A stretch of 64,000 bases of DNA from contig NC_063449.1 of the NCBI RefSeq assembly GCF_020379485.1, positions 36,019,473 through 36,083,472 on the forward strand. Reading direction: 5' to 3'. This document shows, one piece after another, positions 33,984 to 45,441 of the stretch (position 1 is the stretch's first letter; every line of letters starts with the position of its first letter). The position numbers and the translations under genes are program-made. This DNA comes from Brassica napus (lineage: Eukaryota > Streptophyta > Magnoliopsida > Brassicales > Brassicaceae). The notes beneath the pieces are model-generated. The model was not told the origin of the DNA. It worked only from the letters and a program-made list of their open reading frames with translations, and did no database searches.

Positions 33984-34965
33984 CACGAGTAACTCAGTAT
34001 TTTTTTTTTTGACTCAATCATGTATTTTTTTTTCAAAAAAACATACCCGATTTGATACATAAACGGGCGGATGAAAAAACAATCCCCAAACACAAAAGTC
34101 CACATGAAGGCGGCAGCTAAAATCCACTCCAGGACAACTTACGGCAACAAACAAACATGTCAACTTAAAACTAAACGATTTATCAGGTTAAATAAGAAAA
34201 TTTAAATCCAAGTAGTGTCCAATGATTGGTAATTTTCGCTGCTGCACATAGCCCGCCAAGCGACAATATCCACCTCCTACACCCGGTGCACCACGACTTA
34301 TCGCTGCTGCTCACGCCCGCCAAACGATAACGTCCACAGAACCAAAACCCCACGACTTCATCACCCGACAGGAGGGAACTCTACTCGGTCCACACAACCT
34401 TCGGATACAGATGTGATGCATTCAGCACCAACTTACTCCCAGATAGAAGCCCATACATACTCTCAACCAACACGAAGCTTTAACCGATGAACGACTCCAG
34501 AAAGATTCACGGAATAATAAACGAACGGCAAACAACCATTGAGACACCACCATACGAACCAAATCTGCTATTTAAACTTTCACAAAATACTAAAACAAAA
34601 CTACTTTAACCGCATCCGCAATACACTCAAACTCTGAACTTGGACACCATCCAAACGAACTTCTGAACCAAAGCTAGAGGAGAAGTGAGAAACCTAACCG
34701 TGAAAACCATAAGCGATGTGGAGATTGAGTCCATACGAAATCCAGAACCGTCCACATCTTCCATGGAACCCACCAAAAGAGACGTCAACAGCTAGAGTAT
34801 GAAGAGAGGAGTCTATCTCTGGTGGCGGTGAGAGAAACGGACCACCGAGGAGGGAGATCAAAGGAAGAAGAGATCATGTAGCTTTAGATCAAAAAGAGTG
34901 GCCGCTCTAAGGCTGAGGAGAGAGGTTGAATTTTGCTTTTTCCACTATCACGAGTAACTCAGTAT
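33984..34965 (-). mobile_element. Non-LTR retroposon of 948 bp with 17-bp target duplication (Sadhu-like?)
   Basis: CACGAGTAACTCAGTAT occurs at 33984-34000 and 34949-34965. The insert 34001-34948 starts with a T-run, so the A-tail is on the minus strand. It is clearly GC-richer than its surroundings. Its minus-strand 5' end is CT-rich, like a transcribed leader, and no long reading frame is present. The size, tail and target duplication fit the non-coding Sadhu retroposons of Arabidopsis or an internally deleted LINE. Family assignment is tentative. Confidence 0.82.
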
Positions 34966-36558
34966 GTCCAAGAACTTTTCCAGATATGGTGAAAATAGCG
35001 TCTATGACCTCTCAAAACTCTGAAAGAAATGTATCACACGTGTGTATCTACAATCAGGTTATATTACAAGTCAAACTTTAACATAGTGTTCGTCCTTGAT
35101 ATACGGAATTGCAGGAACGATAACGAAATTTAAACTAATATAAGACTTACGCTTCCAAATATCTTTGAGATATGTACTTATCAACTGTTATAGGTCAAAA
35201 AGAAGGACACACGATCAACTACACACATTAGAAGAAAAAAAGATTAACGGTGTTGGTGGAATATATATCGATCATATTTAAATTAATATTTGATGATATG
35301 TTTGGAGTATTGACTAAATGATGGACTTGACGACCTAAATGTTGGACAATCAAACGAATGCAATGATAAACAATTCAAACCGAGAATTTACAAAAACATA
35401 AATAGACACACAAATAAGCGATTTGTATGAAATAAACACAATTAATGATTTAGCATTTAAATACAAATCACAAAACAAATTATTAAATCCATGAATTTTC
35501 ATAGAAATCAATTAAGTTAAAAACAAAAGAAAACGTTTTTTTAATAATTCTCACATTATTAGAATGCCTTCTCCTAGGCTTAGATAAATTGTGTCTTGTT
35601 TTTATAAAAAATCAATTTAGACATCCATCGGACTAATGATACGTTCATCTATGTAATGCAATGAGGTCCTTTAGTTCTACTTACTACAGTACACTATTTT
35701 ACGCATCTAACTTTTTTTTAGTTATTCTTGTTCTTCATCAGCAATGCAACAAGTATAATCTCTGACCAATGAGACGAGTCCACATGGACGTTGTCAGAAA
35801 ACAGAGTAAAAAGTGGCGTCAAGTCCATTGTCCATAATGTAAGCACGTGAGACTCAACATGGGCAATCTTCCTAATGCAAGTAATACGAACACACATTCC
35901 TCTGTTAGTCACTCAGAGTTGTCTCAGAAAACAAACTTTGGATATTGCATATGTATTCTTATTTCAAAATTTGCTCCCATGGCCATACTAAATGTGGGAA
36001 TAACTTCTTCATATATCTTTCAATACAAATTTTTATATAATAACGAATACAAGTTACAAAAAAAAGAAATTTTCTAATATGATATATTTTATAAAACAAA
36101 TGAAAGAATAGGCAATGGGCCAATGACATATATATCGTAGTGTCTAGCCAGTCCCGAGTGTACGTGGTTCGTTTATTGAGTTCTCCCAGCCAGAAACTGT
36201 AATATCTCATAAAAATACGTCAAAGAAACTGTAATATAAGTGTACCTAATATACTTTGCCAGTGAAAAGAATTTAAGTGTTCATATTATATTAAGGATCC
36301 TATTGTGAATATTTCGTTTCAGGTTTGATAGAACAGAAATGGCTAGCTTTTGAAATTCCCAATCGGATTCAAGTGTGTGTATTAAGCTATCCAGCCCATT
36401 TGAGTTGATTTTAAAATATCAAATTGTTCTTTGGGCGATAAAGCCCAAATCCGTTGTTCGACGACGTAGTTCTAGAGATGCCCGTTTTAGTTAAAATTTT
36501 AAAACTACATAGAATTTTCAAAAATCAAAAAGAAAAAGAAAATCAATTTTAGTTATTA
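34966..36558. other. AT-rich spacer
   Basis: No gene recognised. The short frames at 35718-35912 and 35847-36210 on both strands have no coding character. Confidence 0.6.
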
Positions 36559-36566
36559 ATAGTAAC

Positions 36567-37043
36567 CCCTGTTCTAAAAATCGGCCGCCTAGGCGCTACG
36601 CGTCACTATTCCGCCCCGATTTATGCCAAATCGGTGAAAAAAATCGGATATCGGATTTTTTTCCGCCTAGACCGCCTAAATGACCGCCTAGCCGCCTAGG
36701 CAGCCGCCTAATCTATTTTTTTTATTTTTTTTATTTTTTTTATTTTTTTAATAATATTTTTATTTTTTATTTGATCTAAAATTTTATAAATATCATTTAT
36801 ATTCATAATTTTGATGAAAAATACACTATATTAAGTTTATATATTCTATTTGTGTGTTTTATACAATCTTAAACATGAAAATGTATTAATGTTACACACA
36901 ATTAAAGATTAACATGTTTTATAACACAGTAAACCATCTAAAAATTCCGCCCCGCATAATTTCCGATTAATCCCCGATTTTCTCTTTAGGCGCTAGGCCC
37001 AGCCCGACCGCCCGACTAGCGCCTAGCGCGTTCAAGAACAGGG
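36567..37043. mobile_element. hAT-type MITE, copy 1 (477 bp)
   Basis: Terminal inverted repeats CCCTGTTCT...AGAACAGGG, flanked by the 8-bp duplication ATAGTAAC (36559-36566 and 37044-37051). Inside, GC-rich CCGCCTAG-type subrepeats lie near both ends and an AT-rich centre between. The 8-bp duplication points to the hAT superfamily. No coding capacity. Confidence 0.9.
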
Positions 37044-37321
37044 ATAGTAACTAGTTAAAAAGATTAGTCAAGTTAAACTAAATTTTCATATATTATATTG
37101 TATGTAAATTTCATTGAAACTTACATTGAAAATAACACAATATTGACTATATGTTCTGTGTATACAAAATTTACTATATATTGTATGTAACTTCCATTGA
37201 AAAGAGCACATAATGATTTAATATTTTGTGTCCGCTAAATCTTATCATTAGTGAAATTAAACATGATATTTAGAACCTAACGATTGGTTTTTTCTTCACC
37301 TAACGATTGGTTATAACTTAT

Positions 37322-37828
37322 CCCTGTTCTAAAAATCGGCCGCCTAGCCGCCTAGGCGCTACGCGTCACTTTTCCGCCCCGATTTATGTCAAATCGGTTT
37401 AAAAAATCGGATATCCGATTTTTTCCGCTTAGACCGCCTAAATGACCGCCTAGCCGCCTAAATGACCGCCTAGCCGCCTAGGCGGCCGCCTAATTTTTTT
37501 TTTTTTTTTTTTTTAAATTTTTTTTTTAGTTTTAATAATATTTTTATTTGTTTATTTGATCTAAAATTTTATAAATATCATTTATATTCATAATTTTGAT
37601 GAAAATTACACTATATTAAATTTATATATTCGATTTGTGTGTTTTATACAATCATAAACATGAAAATGTATTAATGTTATACACAATTAAAGATTAACAT
37701 GTTTTATAACATAGTAAACCATCTAAAAATTCCGCCCCGCATAATTTCCGATTAATCCCCGATTTTTTCTTTAGGCGCTAGGCCCAACCCGACCGCCCGA
37801 CTAGCGCCTACCGCGTTCCAGAACAGGG
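37322..37828. mobile_element. hAT-type MITE, copy 2 (507 bp)
   Basis: Same family and orientation as the element at 36567, with ends CCCTGTTCT/AGAACAGGG and a different 8-bp duplication, TAACTTAT (37314-37321 and 37829-37836), so it is an independent insertion. It has an extra copy of the CCGCCTAAATGACCGCCTAG subrepeat. Confidence 0.9.
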
Positions 37829-37877
37829 TAACTTATAAATTAGAGATCAATAGTAAAATGTAATATACTATTAGAAC

Positions 37878-38447
37878 CCATGTTCAAAAACTCGGCTAAC
37901 TCGGCCGATTAACCGGCGAGTACACGCTGTGCGGCCAACCACCGTAGTGAATCGACCATAATCGGCCATAAAATCGGGTCTTTGAAAAAATCTCGTTTTA
38001 GTTTTGATTTCTGTTAAAAATCAGTGCGTTTAAGTTAGATCTATGGATATTAAATGGAATTGTGCAAACAAATGATGAAAATAATGAGAAAATTGAACAC
38101 AAAAATGGAGGCAGGCGGTTGTTGCAGGTTACGTTCGCAGGGCAAAAGGTAAGGGATGACACGGCGAATTACCGTTTTGCCCTTCGTTAAAAGAAAAATT
38201 AAAACTAGGCCCAAAAAGACAAAACGGGGAGTTGAATCCGGGTATTGTCGCTAGAAAACCACACTTTCACCATCTGAGCTGGAGCATTTCTGATTAACCT
38301 AGTGCAAATACAAGTTTATATACGCATATAAACATAAAATGATGAAAAATTAATCCCCGATTAATCTGTGATTAATCTCCGAGTTTATGTTAACTCGCTA
38401 GGCCCGAGTGTGCCGCACGGTAGCGACTAGCGAGTTTTCGAACATGG
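37878..38447. mobile_element. hAT-type MITE of a related family (570 bp)
   Basis: Ends CCATGTTC.AAAACTCG and its inverted copy ending GAACATGG, with the 8-bp duplication ATTAGAAC (37870-37877 and 38448-38455). The termini resemble the two neighbouring MITEs, but the interior differs and holds a tRNA-like segment on the minus strand. Confidence 0.87.
38221..38290 (-). repeat. tRNA-like segment with A- and B-box motifs inside a MITE
   Basis: On the minus strand AGCTCAGATGG (A-box like, 38270-38280) is followed by GGATTCAACTCC (B-box like, 38228-38239) and then TTTT. The arms do not pair well enough for a working tRNA that I can see. It could be a tRNA pseudogene or SINE head captured by the MITE. 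Confidence 0.5.
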
Positions 38448-38455
38448 ATTAGAAC

Positions 38456-39150
38456 TGGAGCTTGACTCAAATAGTCAAATGTGGTGGCCGCAGCATACCT
38501 TTTCGAGTGTGATTCGGTTTAGATAAACTTCGCACAAACGGCCAGTGTCAAAATGAATTATTTTTAACATTGACCAATACCACAGGAAGTAAATAAATAA
38601 AAAATTTAGTAAACAAGAAAGAAATAAAAACAAATATTATAAGTGAGACATCAGGTGAATTAGGTGAATATCTCCAACGGAATTCAAATTTAAAAATCTT
38701 AAAACCTATCTACGTCGAGGAATAGATAGCAGCCTTATTTGAGTCTTGTGGAACGAAAGTCAAATAACAATGAGGCTTATTGATGTTTTAAACAATCTAC
38801 CCCTACCCAATCAACCCATGTATATCTATCAGTATCTGGGACAATTTTGAAAGTTACAAACTTATAAACAATTTAATTAAAAATGTTTTAACCACATTTG
38901 AGATCTATGTCTATATAGATTTAATGCTTAAAATTTTGCAAGCTCAAAAGTAATGTTTCGTTTGACTATGTTTAGAACTTGGCTCTGTCAATAACATGTT
39001 AAAAGTTAAAAAAACGATGATTAAACAAATTATTCTTCCATAATAAATAATTAGAGAAATATGCACAAAATCCTCCCAATCATAAAATCTTTACTTTCAC
39101 CCCTAAACCGACGTTTCAATCCTTTTGACTTTTACTTTTGACCGAGCCAG
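38456..39150. other. Spacer, 3' flank of HB18
   Basis: No gene. The right-hand part should carry the HB18 3' untranslated region on the minus strand. Confidence 0.55.
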
Positions 39151-42100
39151 TCAACACAGGGAAGAGGAAGAAGAAAACGCCATCCGTGACTGACTTCTCC
39201 GAGCTGTTGCCTCTTCGACGGCATTAGTCATTATCTGCTTTTTTTTTAAGTCATTATCTGCTGCATTGGTCACACGTTCACATAGAGGACACATGGATAA
39301 AACCGAGGCCAATACTGGCTTTAGAGCTCGTAGTTCTTCAACTTCTATTTGTAGCCGTCGATTTTGCTCCTTCAATGACTCGAACCATCTCTTCAGATAC
39401 TCACATTCCATCTCCCTATGCTTGAGCTTACTCCTACGTACAAATTTTGTATAAACATGATATTGATTATTATGAGCTGTGCTAACGTACTATTAAATAT
39501 GCTTCGTCATTTTAGTTTCTAGGTATTAATATGAGTTGATTACATTTTGGAACACTTTTTGTCTTTCCTTTACGATCTTTACAGTGAGAGTCACTTTCCA
39601 CTTACGAGACACTTTCTAGTGGGACCTAGGTGTGTTTTTGACAAATTTGTCTTTGTGGACGACGAGTTGTGGACGACAAATTATGGACAACGAGTTGTGG
39701 GCGACAAGCTAAAGACGACGATGAATTGTGGATCGACTTGTGAATGACGAGTAATTTGTGGACGCATGAATCAAAGAAATGCAAATAATATTGTATGATG
39801 GTTTACTTCCACTATTACAAATTTGATTTTTTTTAAAAAAATTGATATGATAACCACGAGTGATTTGTTATAGACATAAATTATGGATATATATATTTCA
39901 TGAACACATATGGTTAAGTCATAAATTATGGACATACTAATTGTGGACGCAGAAATATGGACAATGATACAATTTATGAGATTAAAAAGGTTCAGCTAGA
40001 CATGAGAAAAAGATCTACGCTCTATAAATGATTACTCGAGTTCTCCTTTTACAACTGAAGAGGCGAAGACAGCTACCACAACGATTTTGAGCATGACCAC
40101 AATGCCGCGGTGAGTAGAAAATGACTACACATGAGACGATGTCGATGGTACTTGTCGGTGGCTTAAAGCTTCAATTTGGGCTGCTTCATAGCGGTGAACA
40201 GAGGATGGCAACCTGAGTTGCAGGCACATTGGGGGAAGCACGAGCAGACGAGAACAATATCGCTGATGGCGCTTGTGGTTGTGTCTATGCACAGAGTTCA
40301 TGTGATGGTGTCCACGTTTTGGTGTCCACGTCCACATTTAATTTTGTTTACACGTTAATATATATATATATGAAAATTGATCTTAAAATATAGGGAATTT
40401 TATGTGTATTTTATTATGACAATTATTTTTATTTAATATATTTTAGAATTTGAGATAAAAATAAATAAAAACATAAAGTGGAATAAGAAGAGGAAAGAGA
40501 TTCATGTGATGAGAAGAATAAGGTCTAAGAGTATGATTAACCCGGAGTTCTTAGGATAAGGTTCTTATCGGAAGTTAATAAACTGTTTCTTAACTTTTAA
40601 TTAAAAAAGGTAAGAACCGGTTCTTAAATAAGGATTTTAAGAACCGGTTCTTAGCTTTTTTAGTTAAAAGTTAAGAATCAATTTCTTAACTTCCGCTAAG
40701 AATCCCACTCTAAGAACTCCGGGTTAATCATGGTCTAAGGTCATAAGAATATTTTTGACAAGAGAAAGTGTATCTCAAGCACTAAGTGTCCTATAGTGTA
40801 ATTGGAACTTAAGAAAGTGTCGGTAAAAATCTCTTTTAATATACACCAATTGTTAACAACGATATATATCATAGGCTGAAATATTTTAATATATTTTAAC
40901 GAGGTTGGTGTTTGAGAAATTTCTACTTTTTGTGAGACTATTCAACCGACCTTTCTCTTAACTATCTATATGCTTACATACGTGTGTGACCTCTGTGTCC
41001 ACAATCGCATACCATATTATATGTGATTATATTGCTTGATCGACCGGAATGCCAGGGTACGTAAGATCATCTCATTATATATATATATATATATATATAT
41101 ACTGCTCTAGAAAATAATTCTAGTTTTTCTCTTTCAAAAAATAAAATAAAATCATTCTACTTTTTTGTTTCACAAATTTCATTTTGATGTTTTCCACAGA
41201 CTTATATTAAGACTCAAAAACGACAAGATTTTTTGAGAAAATCATAAGTTATACGCATTTTTAATTAAAATGTCGTTCCAAAAAATACACAACGTCATAG
41301 GATTATGTTTGGTAATTTAAATTCCTTCTTTATGGACTTCATGAACAAACAGCCACGCAATATGTATATGTATACTATGCATGCATTCATGTACAAATGT
41401 TCCAAAAAATACACAACGTCATAGGATTATGTTTGGTAATTTAAATTCCTTCTTTATGGCCTTATGAACAAACAGCCACGCAATATGTATATGTATACTA
41501 TGTATGCTTTCATGTACAAATGTGCGTACAAACACATTTCTGTGATGTATGATGTGCATCTAGACACCGAGAGAAAAATAGTTATACAAAAGTGTAAATG
41601 TGCGGTGTGTAAGTTAAAGTTTCATTAAAGAATATGTATACTATAAGGGACAAACATCATAATTGTGGACTAGCCAAAGATGGCTGAAAAAGTTAAACCT
41701 ATCATTTACTGTCTCTAACTTTGTCCTTCATGTTCCCTATCGCTTTTCTTGTTGATACATTTATTAGATTCTATATTTTTATTTTTAAATCAAGGAACAT
41801 ATATGTAATATGTAGACACGTAGACATAAAATAAGAGTAGTGGCTTTTCGTGTGTAGCAGAGAATGCGTGAGAGATATATATGTCGGAATAACGTGAAAC
41901 ACTTGGATAAAAAAAGGATCTCTTCCACTTTACTACATTTTCTATTGCATGTACATGAATTGTGCTGAGAATCTAAGTTACGATCGCACACGATCTCTTT
42001 ATATATAAATACACTATTCTGTCAACGCACTCTCGTTAATTATTAAATCTCCAACCACTAAAAATCCAATTCCAAAAACCCTATGTATAACATGCATCAC

Positions 42101-42820
42101 CGTATTTCAACAAAAAAAAACATGCATCGCCGTATATATATGTAGAAGCACAATTTTATACGATATAAAATTATATATTCCTCAACTTTTATATAAACAA
42201 ACGATGCAATATACGAAAGCGGTAGATCGAAGTACGTACCGAGCTCTTCGGTTTTGAAACCACACCTCAACTTGCCTTTGACTAAGCTTCAAAAGAATGG
42301 CCAATTCTTGTTTTTGTTTCTGTGGTTTCATTATCAGCCCACTTAATCATCAGAAAATGATTAAACTCTATTTTTCTCTATCATCTTTATTTTTAACGTA
42401 AACAAAGCATACGGAACCATAAAATTGATTAATATATATACTTACCGGGGTTAAGGTATTGTTTTGTATAAAACTCTCTTCAAGAATATGTGATTGCTCC
42501 TTGATTAGACGGAGCTTTTTGCGCGGCCGGCCGCCTAAGTTTTCATCTTCTTCGTTGATATGCGGTGTTGTACCGATCATGATCCACCCACGATCTTCTT
42601 CCTTCTTTGGAGTTTGATTTATGCCTAAATCTCTCACCATGTGATCACCTGCCAAAATATATTATTTGGATATTTTTTAAGAGACAACTATTAATACAAC
42701 TCTATATCATGTTGAAATCAATATTTAGATCTTACCAGACAAAGGGTGAGAAGGAGATGGAGAAAAGCTTTGAATCGATATTGTTAATTCTAAAGAGCTT
42801 GAATTAGGTGAAACGGCCAT
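39151..42820 (-). CDS. HB18: HD-Zip class II transcription factor, ATHB18-type
   Basis: Four exons with matching phases: 42820-42736, 42648-42446, 42319-42240, 39433-39151, giving 216 residues (Arabidopsis HB18 is slightly over 200). The N terminus [15 protein letters not shown] has an EAR-type repression motif (LELTI, residues 10-14). The homeodomain covers about 70-129, with recognition helix WFQNRRAR at 116-123; a leucine zipper follows to about 160; CPLCE at 171-175 is the class II redox motif with Ser replaced by Leu. It binds DNA as a dimer in the nucleus. The wording [13 protein letters not shown] and the SSSSSLC end separate HB18 from HB17. Intron 3 is 2,806 bp and rich in repeats. 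Exon 4 has a small A-rich insertion. A Harbinger transposon lies about 300 bases upstream. Confidence 0.93.
39226..39262 (-). repeat. 14-bp direct repeat flanking an A-run within HB18 exon 4
   Basis: AGTCATTATCTGCT occurs at 39226-39239 and 39249-39262 with a T-run between. On the coding strand the effect is an insertion that encodes a short Lys run (LKKKQIMT) between the CPLCE motif and the C terminus. The frame is kept to the expected SSSSLC end, so a compensating two-base change must exist or the ancestral length differed. Confidence 0.75.
39640..40340. repeat. GTGGACGA-rich repeat region in HB18 intron 3
   Basis: The left side has several copies of TGTGGACGACGAGT-like sequence (39650-39775); the right side has the opposite-strand GTCCACG several times (40305-40335), with a GC-richer stretch between. 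This could be a decayed DNA transposon with repeated subterminal motifs. No transposase or exact ends are visible. Confidence 0.45.
40533..40731. mobile_element. Fold-back MITE in HB18 intron 3 (199 bp)
   Basis: Perfect inverted termini of 22 bases (beginning ATGATTAACCCGGAGTTCTT) extend, with small gaps, into an almost complete palindrome centred on an AAGAACCGGTTCTT motif. No clear target duplication. Such long hairpins can yield small RNAs (inference). Confidence 0.8.
41067..41102. repeat. (AT)n microsatellite
   Basis: About 16 AT repeats in HB18 intron 3. Comparable AT runs occur at 48096-48124 and 58872-58906. Confidence 0.9.
41277..41523. repeat. 124-bp tandem duplication in HB18 intron 3
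   Basis: The block 41277-41400 is repeated directly at 41401-41523 with only a few differences (for example TGGACTTCATG against TGGCCTTATG). A recent local duplication. Confidence 0.9.
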
Positions 42821-43119
42821 AGAGGGGATGAGGAAAATTAGGAATCAATAGAATTTGATGAAGAGAGAGTAGTTTTTTTTCGGAAGATATAAAGGTAAAG
42901 TTGAAGTTTTATATGATAACAGAAATGTGAGTATGTGTCCGATAGCCAAGGCAAATATGCCAATGTAATATACACATGTAAAAGACAAAAGAGAAAAAGC
43001 CAAGGCAAAATATTTTGCGATAAGCGTGGAATGTGGAATAAGGATCAAGCCTGATAGCATTATCAAATTACAAGGAAATAAAGTGTCCAAACACGACAAA
43101 AGATAAAAGTTCTAACAGC
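42821..43119 (-). promoter_or_regulatory. HB18 promoter-proximal region
   Basis: About 300 bases lie between the HB18 ATG and the transposon. A weak TATA-like CTTTATATCTT is on the minus strand near 42884-42894, followed by a CT-rich leader. More distal HB18 regulatory sequence would now be 4.8 kb further away, beyond the transposon. Confidence 0.45.
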
Positions 43120-43319
43120 AGCAGCATTATAGCTGGCTCTTAGCCCAATTCTTCCCCCAAATCCAATTAAAAAAAAATTAAGAAAAGACAGAATCCCAAA
43201 ACTCGCCCCTTGCGTAAGGGCTGAAAGGCCTGACTCTTAGTGACAGGTGTCACCAAACGAGAGGATGAAGAAATCGGTTACGCGTCTCTCTCGATCATCT
43301 CTCTCTCTCTCAAGCTCTC

Positions 43320-43440
43320 TTCGACGAAAGGCGATTTGACGTCTCCTTCGGTGACTCTTCTCGGCGACGTCTCCTTCGGTGTCTCTCATTGGCGACGTCT
43401 CCTCCGGTGGCACTTCTCGGCGACCACTCTCGGTGGTTCT
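43320..43440. repeat. Short tandem repeats in the Harbinger leader
   Basis: Three to four units of about 30 bases containing GGCGACGTCTCCTTCGGTG follow one another. The surrounding leader shows donor/acceptor pairs suggesting introns at about 43489-43555, 43643-43911 and 43975-44125. Confidence 0.6.
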
Positions 43441-44319
43441 CCTCGAGACGACGGAGCTCTCTCTCGGTGGCTTTCTTGAAATCGAAAGGTAAGCGGTTGT
43501 TGTGTTCTTGACTATGCATGTCTTCGATTAGGTCTGATCTGTTGTTTTTCTATGTAGTTTGTTGGTTCTCTCTCTCGGTGGGTCTTCTCCTCCAAGCTTT
43601 CCCTCGGTGGCTCAAATCGAAGCTTTCACCTCAAATCGAAAGGTAAACCTTGTGTTTTGTTGTTTCATTATGCATGTGATTGATTATTGTAGTTTGTTGG
43701 TTCTATTTGTTTCACCTAGAGTTAAAAATTTGATGTCTTTGATCTCTGGATATGTTCAGCTTGTTCTTCGGTTTTAATTTTAGTTTCAATTAATACGGAT
43801 GAATCAAAGTTTCAATCCTTGCTCTGTTTCTGTTCTTTGATTTGTTTTCGCTTTTGATTATGTCTTTATGTTGGTCTGAATCATTTTTTGTTTATGTCTT
43901 TCTATTGGCAGATAGAAGGATCAAAGTTCATCGAGCAAAGGTTCAAACAATTCAGGAGTTCACTGCATAATAAGGTTAGTGTTACTCTTAACTGGTTCTG
44001 CAAACTAGAATTGGTTTAGGTTGTGGTTAGAATTGAATCGACTGTAATTAATGATTTGGTTGTGTGATAAATAGAAGTGATGGCTAGCTAGAATTGATTA
44101 AGACTTAATGTGATGAAACTTGTAGATAAATGTCAACACGTTTTTGTGTGTTGGTTGTCATGAATGCATCTTCTCTTCCTTCTCTGCCATCTATAAACAC
44201 TCTTTCTTTCTTCTCTTTCTTATCATATCCTTCATCTTCCTTCTTTGCCATCTATAAACACTCTTTCTTCCTTCTTTTTCTTATCATCTCCTTCATCTTT
44301 CTCTCAACTTCTTCTTTGT

Positions 44320-45203
44320 ATGGATTCTCAACAAAGCCAGTCCTCTAGCTTTTTACATTTACTAAACTCTCAAGTGCCTCACAATGACAACCCAACTCAG
44401 TTTCTGAGTTTTTCACCTACTCCAGACGTTGGAGGATCCGCTTCACGTGCACAAACTGTTGAGGACCGTAAGCAAAGGTGCAAGTGGTCAACAGCTGAAG
44501 ACCTGGTTCTCATCAGTGCATGGTTGAACACCTCCAAGGATCCTGTAGTTGGGAATGAGCAAAGGGCATGAACCTTTTGGAAGAGGATTGGGGCGTATTA
44601 TAATGCAAGTCCCAAGGTGGTTGGTTTGCCTAAGAGAGAGAAACTCCACTGTAAGCAGAGGTGGGGGAAGATAAATGAAGGTGTCTGCAAGTTTGTTGGG
44701 TCATATGACGCTGCAACAAAACAGAGGACCAGTGGCCAGAGTGAAGATGATGTTTTGAAGGCTGCACACGAAATATTCCTCAATTATTACAAGGTCAAGT
44801 TCTCATTGGAGCATACGTGGAGGGAGCTTAGGAATGATCATAAATGGTGTGGGACTTATGGCAGTAGTCAAGAAATCTCTGGTTCAAAGAGAAAGATGGT
44901 GGGGAAGACCAATCTTTTCAGTCATCAACATCTATGCCCAGTGTCAATGGAGAGGATGAAGCAACGGCTAGACCTATTGGTGTGAAGGCATCCAAGGCGA
45001 AGGCTAAAAGGTCAGTGGGAGAAGAAGGCAAGAATCTGCAAAATTTTCAGCAAATGTTGGAGTTAAAGGCGAAGGACATAGCATCAAAGGAGAAGCTTAG
45101 CCAGACCAAACTGCTTGACAAACTCCTTGCAAAAACAGAGCCGCTTAGTGATTTAGAAGTGGCGCTTAAGAACAAACTGATTAAGGATATGTTATATATG
45201 TAA
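44320..45203 (+). pseudogene. Harbinger Myb/trihelix-like protein (NAM-associated type), broken
   Basis: ATG at 44320 (MDSQQSQSSSFLHLLNSQV). A Myb/SANT-like domain follows (KWSTAEDLVLISAWLN, then FWKRIGAYYNAS and KLHCKQRWGKINEGVCKFVG), then a C-terminal region (KAAHEIFLNY, FSLEHTWRELRNDHKW). A TGA at 44569 interrupts the Myb-like domain in frame. A frameshift near 44915-44940 moves the Lys-rich C terminus (KASKAKAKR to KLIKDMLYM) to another frame ending at 45203. In this superfamily the Myb-like partner binds the transposon ends and helps the transposase into the nucleus. This copy looks inactive. Confidence 0.85.
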
Positions 45204-45441
45204 TCTTTTAAACTGTCGATGTTATCAGTTGGTTATCTTGTTTGTGGCGCTTATGACTCATGTGTAATATAAGTAAATCTTAGTAGTTTGCTTGTTTGAT
45301 GTTAAACTGTCAATGAATATTAGTAGTTTGCTTGTTTGATGTGTTCTGTGTTCTAATACGTTCTTATCTTCTTTGATGTGTTCTAATACGTTCTAATCTT
45401 ATTTTTTGCTTTTTAGGGGATCAAGTCACACACAGCCAGAA

